Part shown: piece by piece, positions 1 to 9,075 of the stretch
Numbering within the stretch: the stretch's first letter is position 1
Layout: each line of letters begins with the position of its first letter
Source of the DNA: Thermostichus lividus PCC 6715
GTDB taxonomy: Bacteria; Cyanobacteriota; Cyanobacteriia; Thermosynechococcales; Thermosynechococcaceae
NCBI RefSeq assembly: GCF_002754935.1
Contig: NZ_CP018092.1
Location: forward strand, 1,860,001 to 1,924,000
Direction of reading: 5' to 3'
Length of the DNA: 64,000 nucleotides
The notes under the pieces: generated by a model
The model's input: only the letters and a program-made list of their open reading frames with translations
Told to the model about the DNA's origin: nothing
Databases searched by the model: none
Position numbers and translations under genes: made by a program

Positions 1-49
1 TTTTCCTTAACATTATAGAAACTTAACATTATCAAAAAACACCGTAAAG

Positions 50-69
50 CCCTGCACTTTAGGGCAGGG
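50..69 (-). terminator. stem-loop downstream of the giant glycosyltransferase gene
   Basis: A 6-bp stem (CCCTGC/GCAGGG) with an 8-base loop lies just past the stop codon of the leftward gene ending at 97. In the leftward direction it is followed about 10 bases later by a run of six T. That spacing is longer than in a standard intrinsic terminator. The hairpin plus the flanking GATGTAAG also resembles the end of an IS200/IS605-type element, so it may be a mobile-element relic now serving as a terminator. Confidence 0.35.
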
Positions 70-96
70 ATGTAAGGCGCAAATTATTGTCTAAGG

Positions 97-3000
97 TCAG
101 GCACCGACGTGATGGCCTAGCGGAACCACTAAATCGCCACTACGATAGCGGTTAACCATTGCTGTGAGAGCTTGCTCCATCTCACGGGCATGCTGCTGCG
201 GATTCCACAGGGGAGCGCTACGCTTAGCTTGGCGGAGTTGCCAGCAGACATGGCGGCGTAGCTCCGGCTCAGTGCCCATACGGATTCCCCAGTTGACGTA
301 TTCCTCATCGCTGAGGGCAATTCCGTCCGTGACCCCAACATTTTTGAGAAAGGTGTAGGTATGGCGAGCCACAAACTGTTGCCCCACTTTCGTGACAATG
401 GGCACTTCTAGCCATAGGGCTTCGAGGCTCATCGCACCACCCGTATAGGGATAAGTATCCAGCACCACATCCACATCGTAGAGATTCGCGCGGTGTACTT
501 CGGGGACATCAGAGGTTAAAAAATGCAGCTTACTAAGGTCAAAGCCCTCGGCGGAGGCAACATCCCGACACCACTGCTCAAAGAGGGTACTGCTCTGATG
601 GTATTTAATGACCAAGACAGCATTTTTGACCGCAGCAACAATCGCTAGCTGAAGTTTTAGCATCTCTGGTTGAATTTTGCTGGCACGCTGGGCACACAGA
701 AACACAACAGTGTCATCGCCAAGGCCAAGGTGCTTACGGATACTAGTTTTATTAGCAACATCATAGCCATCCAACGATAAGTAGCAATGGGGGAGTCGCC
801 ACAGAGTTTCGGTGTACCACGCTTGGGCACCATCAGGGAGGATATAGGGATCAGCAATGAAGTAGTCCACTGTGGGGAGGCCAATGGCATCAAACCCCAC
901 CCATGTTGCTTGGACTGGCGCTGGTTTGAGGCTCAAGAGCTGAAAGGTAATATCGCTAGTGCAGCTATCGAGATCAATGAGTAGATCGATGCGATCCTCG
1001 TAAATTTGTTGGGCAATCTCACCAGCATTGATGTCACATTTGCGAAATTGAGTAAAGGTGGCCTCAAACCACTCAGCGAGGCGATCGGCCTTTGCGGTGC
1101 GAGACCAAGGGTTATAGGCAAACAGTTCAAACCGCCCTCGATCACACAAACGAATAAAGGCACGGATTTGATGGCTAGCGGGATGCTCAAAGAAACAACT
1201 ACCAATAAAGCCAACCCTTATTTTGGAGGAGTTGCTAGGTAGAGTCTGTTGTGGCTGCGAGGGTTTATAGTACGGTTCAACAGGCAATAGGTAACGGCCA
1301 TAATCGTGAAAAATACGATTGCGATCGTTGTAGATGGGTTTGATCTGGGCGGGTTGATCCACCTGATGACACAGATGAAAATAAGAAGCAATGGCATAGA
1401 AAATACTGCCAAAATCTATGGCCTGCTGTTGGGTCTGCTCCGCTAGGTAATGGTTGCTGTCTTGAGACCCCTCCAGCCATTCCTGATAGAGAGCCTTCAC
1501 CGTTTGGGCATAGCTGAGATCGTACTTAAAGGTTTGCAACACATGGAGTTTCGCTGTCACACTCATGTCTTGGCGTAGGGGGGTGGCTGGAAAGTCAAAG
1601 AGCCGATTGGCGCAGTGCAAGGCTAACTCAGGTACTTTGCCTTTGGCACACACTCGCGAGAGAAACTCGTACAGCCCCCATTGTTTTGTAGCAAGCTCCA
1701 GATAAGGTTCAGCAAGACGAGAGGCAAATTTAGCGGGGTCATTATTGAGGTGCTCAAAGAGTAATGTTTCCAGCAGGGGGCGGAGTTCGGCATGGCCACT
1801 CAGCGCCTTGACAAACAAGGGAACTTCCGCAAGATCACTGTAGTTTTTGAGCAACGCCTTGATGCTAGCTATCAGGGTATCTGTGTCTGAGGGAGTTATC
1901 TCTAAAGGCTGAGAGAGTACGCCCAGGAGTTGACTGAGAAGATCTTGGATGTCAGGCTCTGGTAACCCAAGTTGTAAAGAACGATACAACAATTGCAGGC
2001 CGTTCCGAGGCGTGGCCGCAAATTCGTAGGCATAGCTGGTGAGCGCAAACTGCATGTCAATGGTCAATGAGGGTACTCCAGCTAGCTCTAGGAGGCAGTT
2101 CGCCCAATCTGTACTAATCTCTTCTTGCTCTGCGGCATCAAACTCACTCAGATACACCGACCAGAGGAGCTGGGCTTCGGCCTCTTGGGCTTGAAGAACA
2201 TAGGCCGCCCCCTGATAGGCCAGCCAGCAGTGAGCAGTGGGAAACTGTTCACTGAGGGTGTCGCAGAGGGTGATGACCTCGGCATAGCGGCGCTGTTGGA
2301 GATAGTCACGGAGTCGTGCTTGCCAACGGGGCAAAGCAGCAATAGAGAGCGTTGGACTCACTAGAGACGTGAGAAATGCCTCCCACTCTTGGGCCCGTAG
2401 CGACCAGGTGCAATGTTGGTGGATATAGGTCACTTGGGCGCGGAGGTGGTCTTCGAGGGCTGGCCAGTGCTCGGGCTGGCTAAATCGGTCTAGGGCGCGA
2501 TGCAAGGCGTGCCCATAGGCACTGAGGTAAGCAGCTGTATCTTGGGGATAGGGAATGAGGTCTGCAAAACCAGCGGTGGTTTCAGGCAAAGCCCCAAAGG
2601 CACTGGTAATGAGATAGCAGCCGCTAGCCATGGCTTCAAGCGCCGCAATGCAGGAGGTTTCGGCAAAGGTGTTGGGATAGGCCCAGATAGTGGTGGTTCG
2701 AAGGGCTTGAACGAGGTCGGGTTGGGGGAGTGAGCCAATGTAGTTGACCCCAGGCAACGCCTGACAGCGTTGATAGAGATCGGCATACTTATCATCCTCA
2801 TCGGTCTGCTGATAGACTTTCATGCTGGAATAGACATTCAGCGTGGCTGTTGGATGGGCAGCGTGAATTTGGGGCATCACCTCCAACAGCAGGTTCAGAC
2901 CGCGGAACGGAGTGCTGGTGTAGGCAAGGGTGAGGTGTGGGGTTTTGTGGGCAAGAATGCTGTCGCTATCCGCAAATAGGTTTTCAAAGCAGGGGGCAAT

Positions 3001-3480
3001 GGCATTGCGCAGGATAGTTATTTTGTTAGGGGGCAGTTGGAAGTGCTCGATGTAGGTTTGCCGTTGCCAGTCACTGATGAGGACAACGTGATCGTAAAGG
3101 GCTTGTTCTTGGGGGTCTCGGAGAGGGGCCACCGCCGGCTGATTGTAGGCGTGCTGAGTCCACAGCACTAAGCGGGTGGCGGGGGGAAGCATGGCGCGCA
3201 GATCCTGATTGCCAAAGCCACGGTTTAGGAGGATTGCCACCTCGGGGTTGAGGTACTCTAAAAATTCGGCTGTCAGTAATGAGAGGGGGAAATGGGGCAC
3301 TCCCCGGACAATTTCGATGCGAGGCACATTGTTAAATTTAAATAACGAGATTTGATGCCCCCGCTGGCTCAGGTGATCTGCCAAATAGCAAAGGGCTGAT
3401 TGGGATCCCCCTAAAGGGCGCTCGTAGGGGGTTTGTAGGGTATAGTCCCAAGAAATTCGATCAATAAACAGAATCCGCAT
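97..3480 (-). CDS. giant two-domain glycosyltransferase (GT4 + OGT/SPINDLY-like)
   Basis: This 1127-residue protein appears to carry two glycosyltransferase modules. Residues about 1-370 look like a GT4 (glycosyl transferase group 1) fold: an N-terminal Rossmann start, a Gly-Ser-Gln loop near residue 25 and the typical E-x7-E segment ETSCIAALEAMASG around residue 280. Residues about 380-720 are helical and Leu/Ala-rich, like degenerate TPRs. Residues about 745-1110 resemble the catalytic half of bacterial O-GlcNAc-transferase/SPINDLY proteins (GT41): a VGFDAIGLPTVDYFIADP block, and a DTYPYTGGAMSLEALW block that would bind the nucleotide sugar. There is no signal peptide, so action in the cytosol on a glycan or protein is likely. 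The ATG start has no longer in-frame alternative that improves similarity. It is divergent from the cysteine desulfurase gene. The acceptor is unknown. Confidence 0.8.
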   Translation of the reverse strand: MRILFIDRISWDYTLQTPYERPLGGSQSALCYLADHLSQRGHQISLFKFNNVPRIEIVRGVPHFPLSLLTAEFLEYLNPEVAILLNRGFGNQDLRAMLPPATRLVLWTQHAYNQPAVAPLRDPQEQALYDHVVLISDWQRQTYIEHFQLPPNKITILRNAIAPCFENLFADSDSILAHKTPHLTLAYTSTPFRGLNLLLEVMPQIHAAHPTATLNVYSSMKVYQQTDEDDKYADLYQRCQALPGVNYIGSLPQPDLVQALRTTTIWAYPNTFAETSCIAALEAMASGCYLITSAFGALPETTAGFADLIPYPQDTAAYLSAYGHALHRALDRFSQPEHWPALEDHLRAQVTYIHQHCTWSLRAQEWEAFLTSLVSPTLSIAALPRWQARLRDYLQQRRYAEVITLCDTLSEQFPTAHCWLAYQGAAYVLQAQEAEAQLLWSVYLSEFDAAEQEEISTDWANCLLELAGVPSLTIDMQFALTSYAYEFAATPRNGLQLLYRSLQLGLPEPDIQDLLSQLLGVLSQPLEITPSDTDTLIASIKALLKNYSDLAEVPLFVKALSGHAELRPLLETLLFEHLNNDPAKFASRLAEPYLELATKQWGLYEFLSRVCAKGKVPELALHCANRLFDFPATPLRQDMSVTAKLHVLQTFKYDLSYAQTVKALYQEWLEGSQDSNHYLAEQTQQQAIDFGSIFYAIASYFHLCHQVDQPAQIKPIYNDRNRIFHDYGRYLLPVEPYYKPSQPQQTLPSNSSKIRVGFIGSCFFEHPASHQIRAFIRLCDRGRFELFAYNPWSRTAKADRLAEWFEATFTQFRKCDINAGEIAQQIYEDRIDLLIDLDSCTSDITFQLLSLKPAPVQATWVGFDAIGLPTVDYFIADPYILPDGAQAWYTETLWRLPHCYLSLDGYDVANKTSIRKHLGLGDDTVVFLCAQRASKIQPEMLKLQLAIVAAVKNAVLVIKYHQSSTLFEQWCRDVASAEGFDLSKLHFLTSDVPEVHRANLYDVDVVLDTYPYTGGAMSLEALWLEVPIVTKVGQQFVARHTYTFLKNVGVTDGIALSDEEYVNWGIRMGTEPELRRHVCWQLRQAKRSAPLWNPQQHAREMEQALTAMVNRYRSGDLVVPLGHHVGA

Positions 3481-3593
3481 ATCGCTTATTTCAGCATAGG
3501 AATGTATCGAGGACGCACAACAACGACACTTTAGATACTGGCTAAAAGGGAAAATGTTAGTATCGTTCCAATCTTACCCCTTGGGTTCTGGCT

Positions 3594-4739
3594 ATGCCCC
3601 CCATCTACTTAGATGGACTGGCCACAACGCCTGTTGATCCGCAGGTTCTGGCAGCAATGCTGCCCTACTTTAGCGATCGCCCCGGAAATGCCAGTAATAG
3701 CGCCCATGCCTACGGCTGGGAAGCAGCGGCGGCGGTGGAAGTGGCGCGGCAGTATTTGGCGGCGGCCATCAATGCCGACCCGTCGGCCATTATTTTTACG
3801 AGTGGTGCCACTGAAGCAGATAACCTTGCCCTGAAAGGGGTTGCGGAGGCCTACTACAGTCATGGTCGCCATATCATTACGGTGCAGACAGAGCACAGTG
3901 CGGTACTGGCTCCCTGCCGTTATCTAGAGTCTGTGGGGTTTCGGGTCACCTATTTGGGGGTGAATCCCCAAGGTCATATTGATCTGGAGGCTCTCGAAGA
4001 GGCGTTTGCTGCCGATACGATTTTAGTGTCGGTGATGGCTGCCAATAATGAAATTGGGGTGATCCATCCCTTAGCAGAGATTGGTCGCCGCTGTCGCGAT
4101 CGCAATGTGCTGTTTCATTGTGATGCCGCCCAAGCCCTTGGCAAAGTTCCCTTGGATGTTCAGCAGATGCACATTGATCTGATGTCGCTGACGGCACACA
4201 AGCTCTATGGCCCCAAGGGAATTGGTGCGTTGTATCTGCGGCGCGATCGCCCTAGGGTGCAGTTAGCGCCCCAACTCCACGGCGGCGAGCAGGAGCAAGG
4301 ATGGCGATCGGGTACCCTTGCTACCCCGCTCATTGTTGGCTTCGGTGAGGCGGTGCGCTTAGCTCAGTCCCGCTTCACCGCGGATATGGCTCACCTGCGC
4401 CATCTCAAGCAGCATCTCTGGCAGGGGCTTTCAGCCCTAGGGGAGGTCTATGTGAATGGGGATTTAGAGCAGGGTTTGCCCAACTGCCTGAATATTAGCA
4501 TCGGCGGTGTTGACGGCAGTGCCCTGCTGCGAGCACTGTATCCCCACGTTGCCCTGTCCTCTGGATCCGCCTGTAGCAGCGCAAAAGCTACCCCCTCCCA
4601 TGTATTACTGGCCTTGGGGCGATCGCCCCAACTCGCTCGGGCAACGCTCCGCTTTGGCTTACTGCGAACTACCACCCTAGAAGAGATCAATCAGGTGATT
4701 GGCTACGTGACGGAATGCGTGCAGCACCTACGGCAATAG
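3594..4739 (+). CDS. cysteine desulfurase (NifS/IscS family)
   Basis: This is a PLP-dependent enzyme that takes sulfur from L-cysteine as a protein persulfide for Fe-S clusters and thio-cofactors. Visible features are His101 (TEH), Asp177 in HCDAAQ, the PLP lysine Lys203 in TAHKLYGPKG, and the catalytic Cys327 in the loop SSGSACSSAKATPSH, which has class I (NifS/IscS-like) form. The length of 381 residues is normal. The start ATG opens directly into the usual PIYLDGLATTP sequence. It is transcribed away from the glycosyltransferase across a 113-bp divergent promoter region. No iscU or suf genes lie beside it, so its specific sulfur acceptor cannot be told from context. Confidence 0.93.
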   Translation: MPPIYLDGLATTPVDPQVLAAMLPYFSDRPGNASNSAHAYGWEAAAAVEVARQYLAAAINADPSAIIFTSGATEADNLALKGVAEAYYSHGRHIITVQTEHSAVLAPCRYLESVGFRVTYLGVNPQGHIDLEALEEAFAADTILVSVMAANNEIGVIHPLAEIGRRCRDRNVLFHCDAAQALGKVPLDVQQMHIDLMSLTAHKLYGPKGIGALYLRRDRPRVQLAPQLHGGEQEQGWRSGTLATPLIVGFGEAVRLAQSRFTADMAHLRHLKQHLWQGLSALGEVYVNGDLEQGLPNCLNISIGGVDGSALLRALYPHVALSSGSACSSAKATPSHVLLALGRSPQLARATLRFGLLRTTTLEEINQVIGYVTECVQHLRQ

Positions 4740-4862
4740 GCAATACTCTATGAAGCGTGAGAAAAAAGTTGATAACCCATAATATTTTTCACATTTCTTA
4801 ATAAAAATGCATTTTTTGTATTTCTTTACAATGTCTGTAAATGCTTACTATCACAGCACTTT

Positions 4863-4878
4863 AGTGATCTGGGTCACA
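4863..4878. promoter_or_regulatory. CRP-like palindromic operator
   Basis: The sequence AGTGATCTGGGTCACA is one base away from the CRP/SyCRP1 consensus TGTGA-N6-TCACA. It sits in the 343-bp gap between the cysteine desulfurase stop and the next gene, about 205 bp upstream of that gene's start. The gap is otherwise AT-rich and non-coding. Cyanobacterial cAMP receptor proteins bind this motif; occupancy here is inferred from sequence only. Confidence 0.45.
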
Positions 4879-5082
4879 GTTGATCCCCGGTCTGCGTAGA
4901 ATTACGGATGATCCCTAGGTAACAGGTTTCTTAGAATTATTACATTAGTAAAACTAAGCCTTAACTTACGGTTATAGCTCTTGCAATCCTTGGCTTTAGC
5001 ACCTGCAAAGGGTGTGGGGTTACATCGAGCGATAATCTTCGTTTTTACATCAGTTAAGTACCAATGAATCGGGGGATTATCA

Positions 5083-5433
5083 ATGACCAAGCTGTTGCCA
5101 GTTACTGCCTACACGATTCGCCGTTTGTTGCGTCACTACCAAGGACAACTCCGATCTGTGGTAGCAGAGGGGGCGTGTCTTGTCGCTGATCCTGAAATTG
5201 ACCTCAATGCCGTTCTTGAAAGTCTGTACTTAGATGAGGACGAAATTCGGGTTCAAGTTGCAGAAATTGAGAAGTTGATGATGACGTATCAGTTGCTGTT
5301 AAAAGCAGATGCAAAAGAGCAGGCTAGGGCCATAGAGGATCAAATTCTCTGGATTTTAGGGTTAAAACGCATCACCACGAAAACCGCCAACGCTGCTCCA
5401 GCCATGCCACAGATGATGGCTCTCAGTTTCTAA
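5083..5433 (+). CDS. hypothetical protein, 116 aa
   Basis: I do not recognise this family. It encodes a soluble, acidic, helix-rich protein with no signal peptide or membrane segment. The central part, about residues 40-85, is rich in Glu, Asp and Leu and could form a short coiled coil. The C-terminal 25 residues are Ala/Met/Pro-rich and probably disordered. The ATG at 5083 opens the frame after a 343-bp leader that contains a CRP-like site. Its end meets the end of the convergent DUF3084 gene with a 4-bp overlap. Its function is unknown. Confidence 0.65.
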   Translation: MTKLLPVTAYTIRRLLRHYQGQLRSVVAEGACLVADPEIDLNAVLESLYLDEDEIRVQVAEIEKLMMTYQLLLKADAKEQARAIEDQILWILGLKRITTKTANAAPAMPQMMALSF

Positions 5434-6869
5434 CCACTGCGCAGGATAACCCGCTGGTTTTGGCGGGCAACTAGAGAGAGGGTGAGCGGGCCTGCGGTAT
5501 AGACGGGCGTGGGGGTGACCGCGCTAATATCGACAGTGCCCTGATAATCTTTGAGATCCAAGATGAATTTCACCAGTTCAATCTGCCGGAAGGAACCAAC
5601 GCTGCCGGTGACAGGATCTGGGAGAACGCCGGAGGAAATAGCCCGCTGATTGCTGACGGTAAACAACTGATCGAGCCGCTGGAAAATCTGTTCGTCGGTC
5701 ATTTGGCTCGGATCAAAGGAGATGGTGGCCAAGTTCTCGCCTTCGCGAAAAACCTCTTGGTTGCGAGCCACTTGCGGCACAACTAAAATGTTATTTTCCC
5801 CCTGTAAATAGTTGGCAGCAGCTAGAATTCGCACGACGTAGGGCTGACCGTCACTAATTTGGGCACGGAGGCGATTAATGTCTTCTGCGGTAACCTGAAT
5901 CACCTGATCAGTGGGTCTCAGGTTTTGGGGATTATTCAGGACGATGGCATTGCGGCGTGCCTCCCGTAGCAGTTGCTCAATGGCTTTGGTGGCTTGGTCG
6001 CGATCGCTGACGTTTTGAATGACTGCCGAGGCAAGCACCTGGCCCGTGCGAATAGACACCGTGCCCCGCCGTAACCCCAGCAACAAAATATTGACATTTT
6101 CCTCTAGGCGTTGGCGACTGGCTTCGAGGGCAGCAATTTCCTGCTGAAGGGTGCGCTGCTGATCCCGTAGCACCTGCTGCTGTTGGTTAGCCACCGCCAG
6201 TTGATCTTGAATACGGTCAATCTCCGCTTGGAGGCTGTTTTTCTGCGACTCCACCTCGGCCAACCGCTCTTGGGCGGTGCGAATTGCGTTTTCTAAGGCT
6301 ATTTTTTGACCGGCCACATCGCGCAGGCGACCCTGAATGGTGTCTCGCTCCTGTTGCAGGCGTTGAATTTCCTGTCGCAGTTGTGTCCCTTGGGCTTCAA
6401 ACTGTTTGAGTTCAGCTTGGGCGGTGGTGTAGCGGTTTTGCAGTTGGTTGAGTTCTGCCTCGGTGAGGGTTTGGCGGTTAACCGCCTGCTCTAAAATTTG
6501 ATTGGTTTGGCCAAGGCGTTCGCGAACCGTGGCAAGTTCTACTTGGGATTGGGCCAGCTCGGCTTCAATGGCTTCTTTTTGGGCGCGGGTCTCTGCCAGT
6601 TCCCGTTCCGCTGCCTGCTGTTGCTTGCGAATCGTGCCAATTCGCAATAGACCATCCTGTAGTTCCCGACTGAGGGCAAAGAGTAAGGCTAAGGTAGAGG
6701 CGGAAATTAGGCTACCGGTGAGAATGGTAATCAGCACGGCTGTTTGCCGTGGGCGCAAATTAAACAAACTCAGGCGCGCTTTGCCCACCTTGGAACCCAG
6801 CCGATCGCCAACGGTTGCGATCGCGCCGCCTAAAACAATAACCGCTAAAACCAAAACGTACCCAGCCAT
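5430..6869 (-). CDS. DUF3084-type membrane-anchored coiled-coil protein
   Basis: The 479-residue protein has two N-terminal hydrophobic segments (about 1-22 and 43-66) with a basic loop between them. A long Gln/Glu/Arg-rich coiled coil follows at about residues 75-270. The C-terminal domain of about 200 residues is mixed alpha/beta and contains VRILAAANYLQGENN near residue 350. This layout matches the cyanobacterial DUF3084 family, whose role is not established. It probably sits in the cytoplasmic membrane with the coiled coil and C-terminal domain on one side. It is divergent from exonuclease III, with three tandem 9-bp repeats in the shared upstream region. Confidence 0.8.
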   Translation of the reverse strand: MAGYVLVLAVIVLGGAIATVGDRLGSKVGKARLSLFNLRPRQTAVLITILTGSLISASTLALLFALSRELQDGLLRIGTIRKQQQAAERELAETRAQKEAIEAELAQSQVELATVRERLGQTNQILEQAVNRQTLTEAELNQLQNRYTTAQAELKQFEAQGTQLRQEIQRLQQERDTIQGRLRDVAGQKIALENAIRTAQERLAEVESQKNSLQAEIDRIQDQLAVANQQQQVLRDQQRTLQQEIAALEASRQRLEENVNILLLGLRRGTVSIRTGQVLASAVIQNVSDRDQATKAIEQLLREARRNAIVLNNPQNLRPTDQVIQVTAEDINRLRAQISDGQPYVVRILAAANYLQGENNILVVPQVARNQEVFREGENLATISFDPSQMTDEQIFQRLDQLFTVSNQRAISSGVLPDPVTGSVGSFRQIELVKFILDLKDYQGTVDISAVTPTPVYTAGPLTLSLVARQNQRVILRSG

Positions 6870-6906
6870 ACAGGGTGTTGCTGCTCACTCCCCAACTATA
6901 CATTAC

Positions 6907-6933
6907 GTAACAAAGGTAACAAAGGTAACAACG
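6907..6933. repeat. three tandem 9-bp repeats upstream of the DUF3084 gene
   Basis: GTAACAAAG occurs twice in a row and is followed by GTAACAACG, starting 38 bp upstream of the DUF3084 start codon. On the other strand this reads as GTTAC repeated every 9 bases. That recalls, but does not match in spacing, the direct-repeat HLR1 site of RpaB. It could be a transcription-factor site. Confidence 0.5.
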
Positions 6934-7073
6934 GCAGAACTGCAGTGGCCAGTGGAGGTCAAGTAGGCTACCCTCGATGGCCAAGCATTCTCACCGTTAT
7001 CGGACTACCACTTCTAGCGTATGCGGTTAGAGAAAATGCGATAAACTTTTGTGAGATCAAATTGCCATGGCCA

Positions 7074-7853
7074 ATGTTGCAAATTGCCACTTGGAATGTC
7101 AACTCAATTCGCACTCGCCTTGACCATGTGTGCCAATGGTTAGACGCTACAGGCGTGGACTATTTGTGTTTGCAAGAGACAAAGGTGGTGGATGCGGAAT
7201 TTCCACGGCACGCTTTTTTAGAGCGCGGCTACTTTGTCTATTGTAGTGGCCAAAAGGCGTACAACGGCGTTGCCATTATTAGCCGTCAGCCCCTTGCAGC
7301 AGTGGAAGCAGGCTTTGCCCCCCATCTGCCCACCCAAGCTGACTTAGACGATCAAAAACGATTAATCCGCGCCCAGTTAGCCCCTGACCTGACACTGGTT
7401 AACGTTTATATTCCCAATGGGGGCGAATACGCCAGCGAGAAATACCACTACAAACTGCGTTGGTTAGTGGGGCTGTACAACTATCTTCAACAGCTGCGGG
7501 GGGAGGTCATTCTCTGCGGTGATTTTAATATTGCACCCGAAGACAAGGATCTGTTTGATGCCAGCGATCGCGCCACAAAGGTCGGTGCCACCGATGCCGA
7601 GCGGGAACAGTTGGCCGCCATTCGTGCCTTGGGGTTCTGCGATGCCTTCCGCCACTTTACCGATGCCGCTGGCCATTATTCCTGGTGGGATTATCGGGCG
7701 GGGGCGTTTCGCCGCAATCATGGTTGGCGCATTGATCACCTGTACATCACCACCGGTCTCAAGCAGCGAGCACAGGCGTGCCGGATTGATGTGGCACCGC
7801 GCCGCCTGCCTAAACCCAGTGATCATGCACCGGTGATTTTAACAATTGAATAA
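7074..7853 (+). CDS. xth: exodeoxyribonuclease III
   Basis: This is an AP endonuclease / 3'-5' exonuclease of the ExoIII (EEP) fold that acts in base excision repair. The motifs appear in order: Asn8 in ATWNVNS, Glu35 in LQETK, the CGDFNIAP block near residue 150, WRIDHLYI near 225, and the terminal SDHAP catalytic His. The ATG at 7074 is preferred because the protein then begins [11 protein letters not shown] like its homologues and has 259 residues. The frame is open further upstream, but that stretch is unlike the family. Its end overlaps the convergent surE gene by 15 bp. Confidence 0.93.
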   Translation: MLQIATWNVNSIRTRLDHVCQWLDATGVDYLCLQETKVVDAEFPRHAFLERGYFVYCSGQKAYNGVAIISRQPLAAVEAGFAPHLPTQADLDDQKRLIRAQLAPDLTLVNVYIPNGGEYASEKYHYKLRWLVGLYNYLQQLRGEVILCGDFNIAPEDKDLFDASDRATKVGATDAEREQLAAIRALGFCDAFRHFTDAAGHYSWWDYRAGAFRRNHGWRIDHLYITTGLKQRAQACRIDVAPRRLPKPSDHAPVILTIE

Positions 7854-8645
7854 CTGCCGGACGGTTTCGCTCTCGAGCCATGCAGAAAGCTGTGTGAGTC
7901 CTTGGGAATAGGTTAAATCAAAGGTCAAGGGTGTAATGCTAATGAGGTTTTGGGCGATCGCCTCCACATCGGTGGGGAGTTGATCTGGATCTTGGGGATA
8001 TTCTTCTACCACCTCTCCCGCAAGCCAGTAGTAAGTTTTCCCCCGGGGGTCAACCCGCTTCTGAAACAAATCATGGTAGCGGCGAATGCCTTGGCGGGTA
8101 ATGGCCACCCCCGCAATCTCACTGGCAGGCAGGGCAGGCACATTCACATTCAAGAGCATTTTCGGCGGCAGAGGCACTGACGACTCTAAGGCTTTTAATA
8201 AATGACAGGCAAAGTCCGCAGCGGGCTGAAAGTCATGGACGGTAAAGCTGGTCAGGCTCATGGCAATGCTGGGGATGCCCTCAATCACCCCTTCCATCGC
8301 CGCGGACACCGTCCCCGAATAGAGAATATCGGTACCGAGATTTGAGCCTTGATTAATCCCCGACACCACAAAATCCGGCAGTTCCTGTAGCAACGCCCCT
8401 AGCGCCAATTTAACGCAATCCGACGGCGTCCCTGAGCAGGCCCAGGCCTGAATACTCGGATGAAAGCGATCGCGAACCACTTCAGCGCGGATGGGGTCAA
8501 AAACCGTCAAACTATGACCGGTGGCCGATCGCTCACGATCGGGGCACACCACACTCACATCATGACCGGCGATCGCCAACGTATCCGCAAGGCAACGGAT
8601 ACCGGGGGCAAAGACCCCATCATCATTGGCAATGAGTAAACGCAT
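7839..8645 (-). CDS. surE: 5'/3'-nucleotidase SurE
   Basis: SurE is a metal-dependent nucleoside-monophosphate phosphatase linked to stationary-phase survival. The N-terminus [12 protein letters not shown] supplies the paired metal-binding Asp8 and Asp9. The family blocks [12 protein letters not shown] and [10 protein letters not shown] follow at about residues 95-120. The length of 268 residues is usual. The gene converges with exonuclease III, with a 15-bp tail overlap. A roughly 200-bp spacer separates its start from the next rightward gene. Confidence 0.95.
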   Translation of the reverse strand: MRLLIANDDGVFAPGIRCLADTLAIAGHDVSVVCPDRERSATGHSLTVFDPIRAEVVRDRFHPSIQAWACSGTPSDCVKLALGALLQELPDFVVSGINQGSNLGTDILYSGTVSAAMEGVIEGIPSIAMSLTSFTVHDFQPAADFACHLLKALESSVPLPPKMLLNVNVPALPASEIAGVAITRQGIRRYHDLFQKRVDPRGKTYYWLAGEVVEEYPQDPDQLPTDVEAIAQNLISITPLTFDLTYSQGLTQLSAWLESETVRQLFNC

Positions 8646-8844
8646 TGTTGCCCCCTACACCGCAAAAGGTTACAGTTGATTGCAAATTGCAGCACACTTC
8701 CTGAGAAATGTTAACCTCTAAAAGGGTCAGGTTGCTAACTGTCCCGCGTTAACTGCCGAGCACACGATTCATTCACTGCTTTCCCTAGCATCTTTTGATG
8801 TTTTCATGGTCAGCACTGTTGAACATAAGCGTAAGGAGAACACT

Positions 8845-9042
8845 GTGTCTGTGCATCAAAGCCATCCGCTGCTCCGCGAAGATCTGAGTGAGTACGTTGC
8901 CCACCTGCAACTGCACATGGCACTCCAAGCTCGTAATCTGGTTCCGGCGCTCAAGCACACAACCGATAGCCGCGAGCAACTGCTCCATCAAACCCAAGCC
9001 ACCTTTGAAAAGCACGTTTCCCGCCAAAGTTACGCGAGCTAG
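8845..9042 (+). CDS. small hypothetical protein, 65 aa
   Basis: This small, His-rich, probably helical protein starts at a GTG. The start is supported by a strong AAGGAG Shine-Dalgarno sequence at 8833-8838, six bases upstream. An in-frame ATG at 8806 exists but lacks such a signal. I do not recognise the family, and no membrane segment or signal peptide is visible. It lies 33 bp upstream of the esterase gene and is probably co-transcribed with it. The opposite strand is also open here, but without a comparable ribosome-binding site. Confidence 0.55.
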   Translation: MSVHQSHPLLREDLSEYVAHLQLHMALQARNLVPALKHTTDSREQLLHQTQATFEKHVSRQSYAS

Positions 9043-9075
9043 CCTACAGCAGGTGGATATGTCTGGGGCGCGCCC

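Noticed and set aside
7464-7826. 120-codon leftward frame opposite exonuclease III
   Set aside because: It lies within the clear xth gene and has no start signal.
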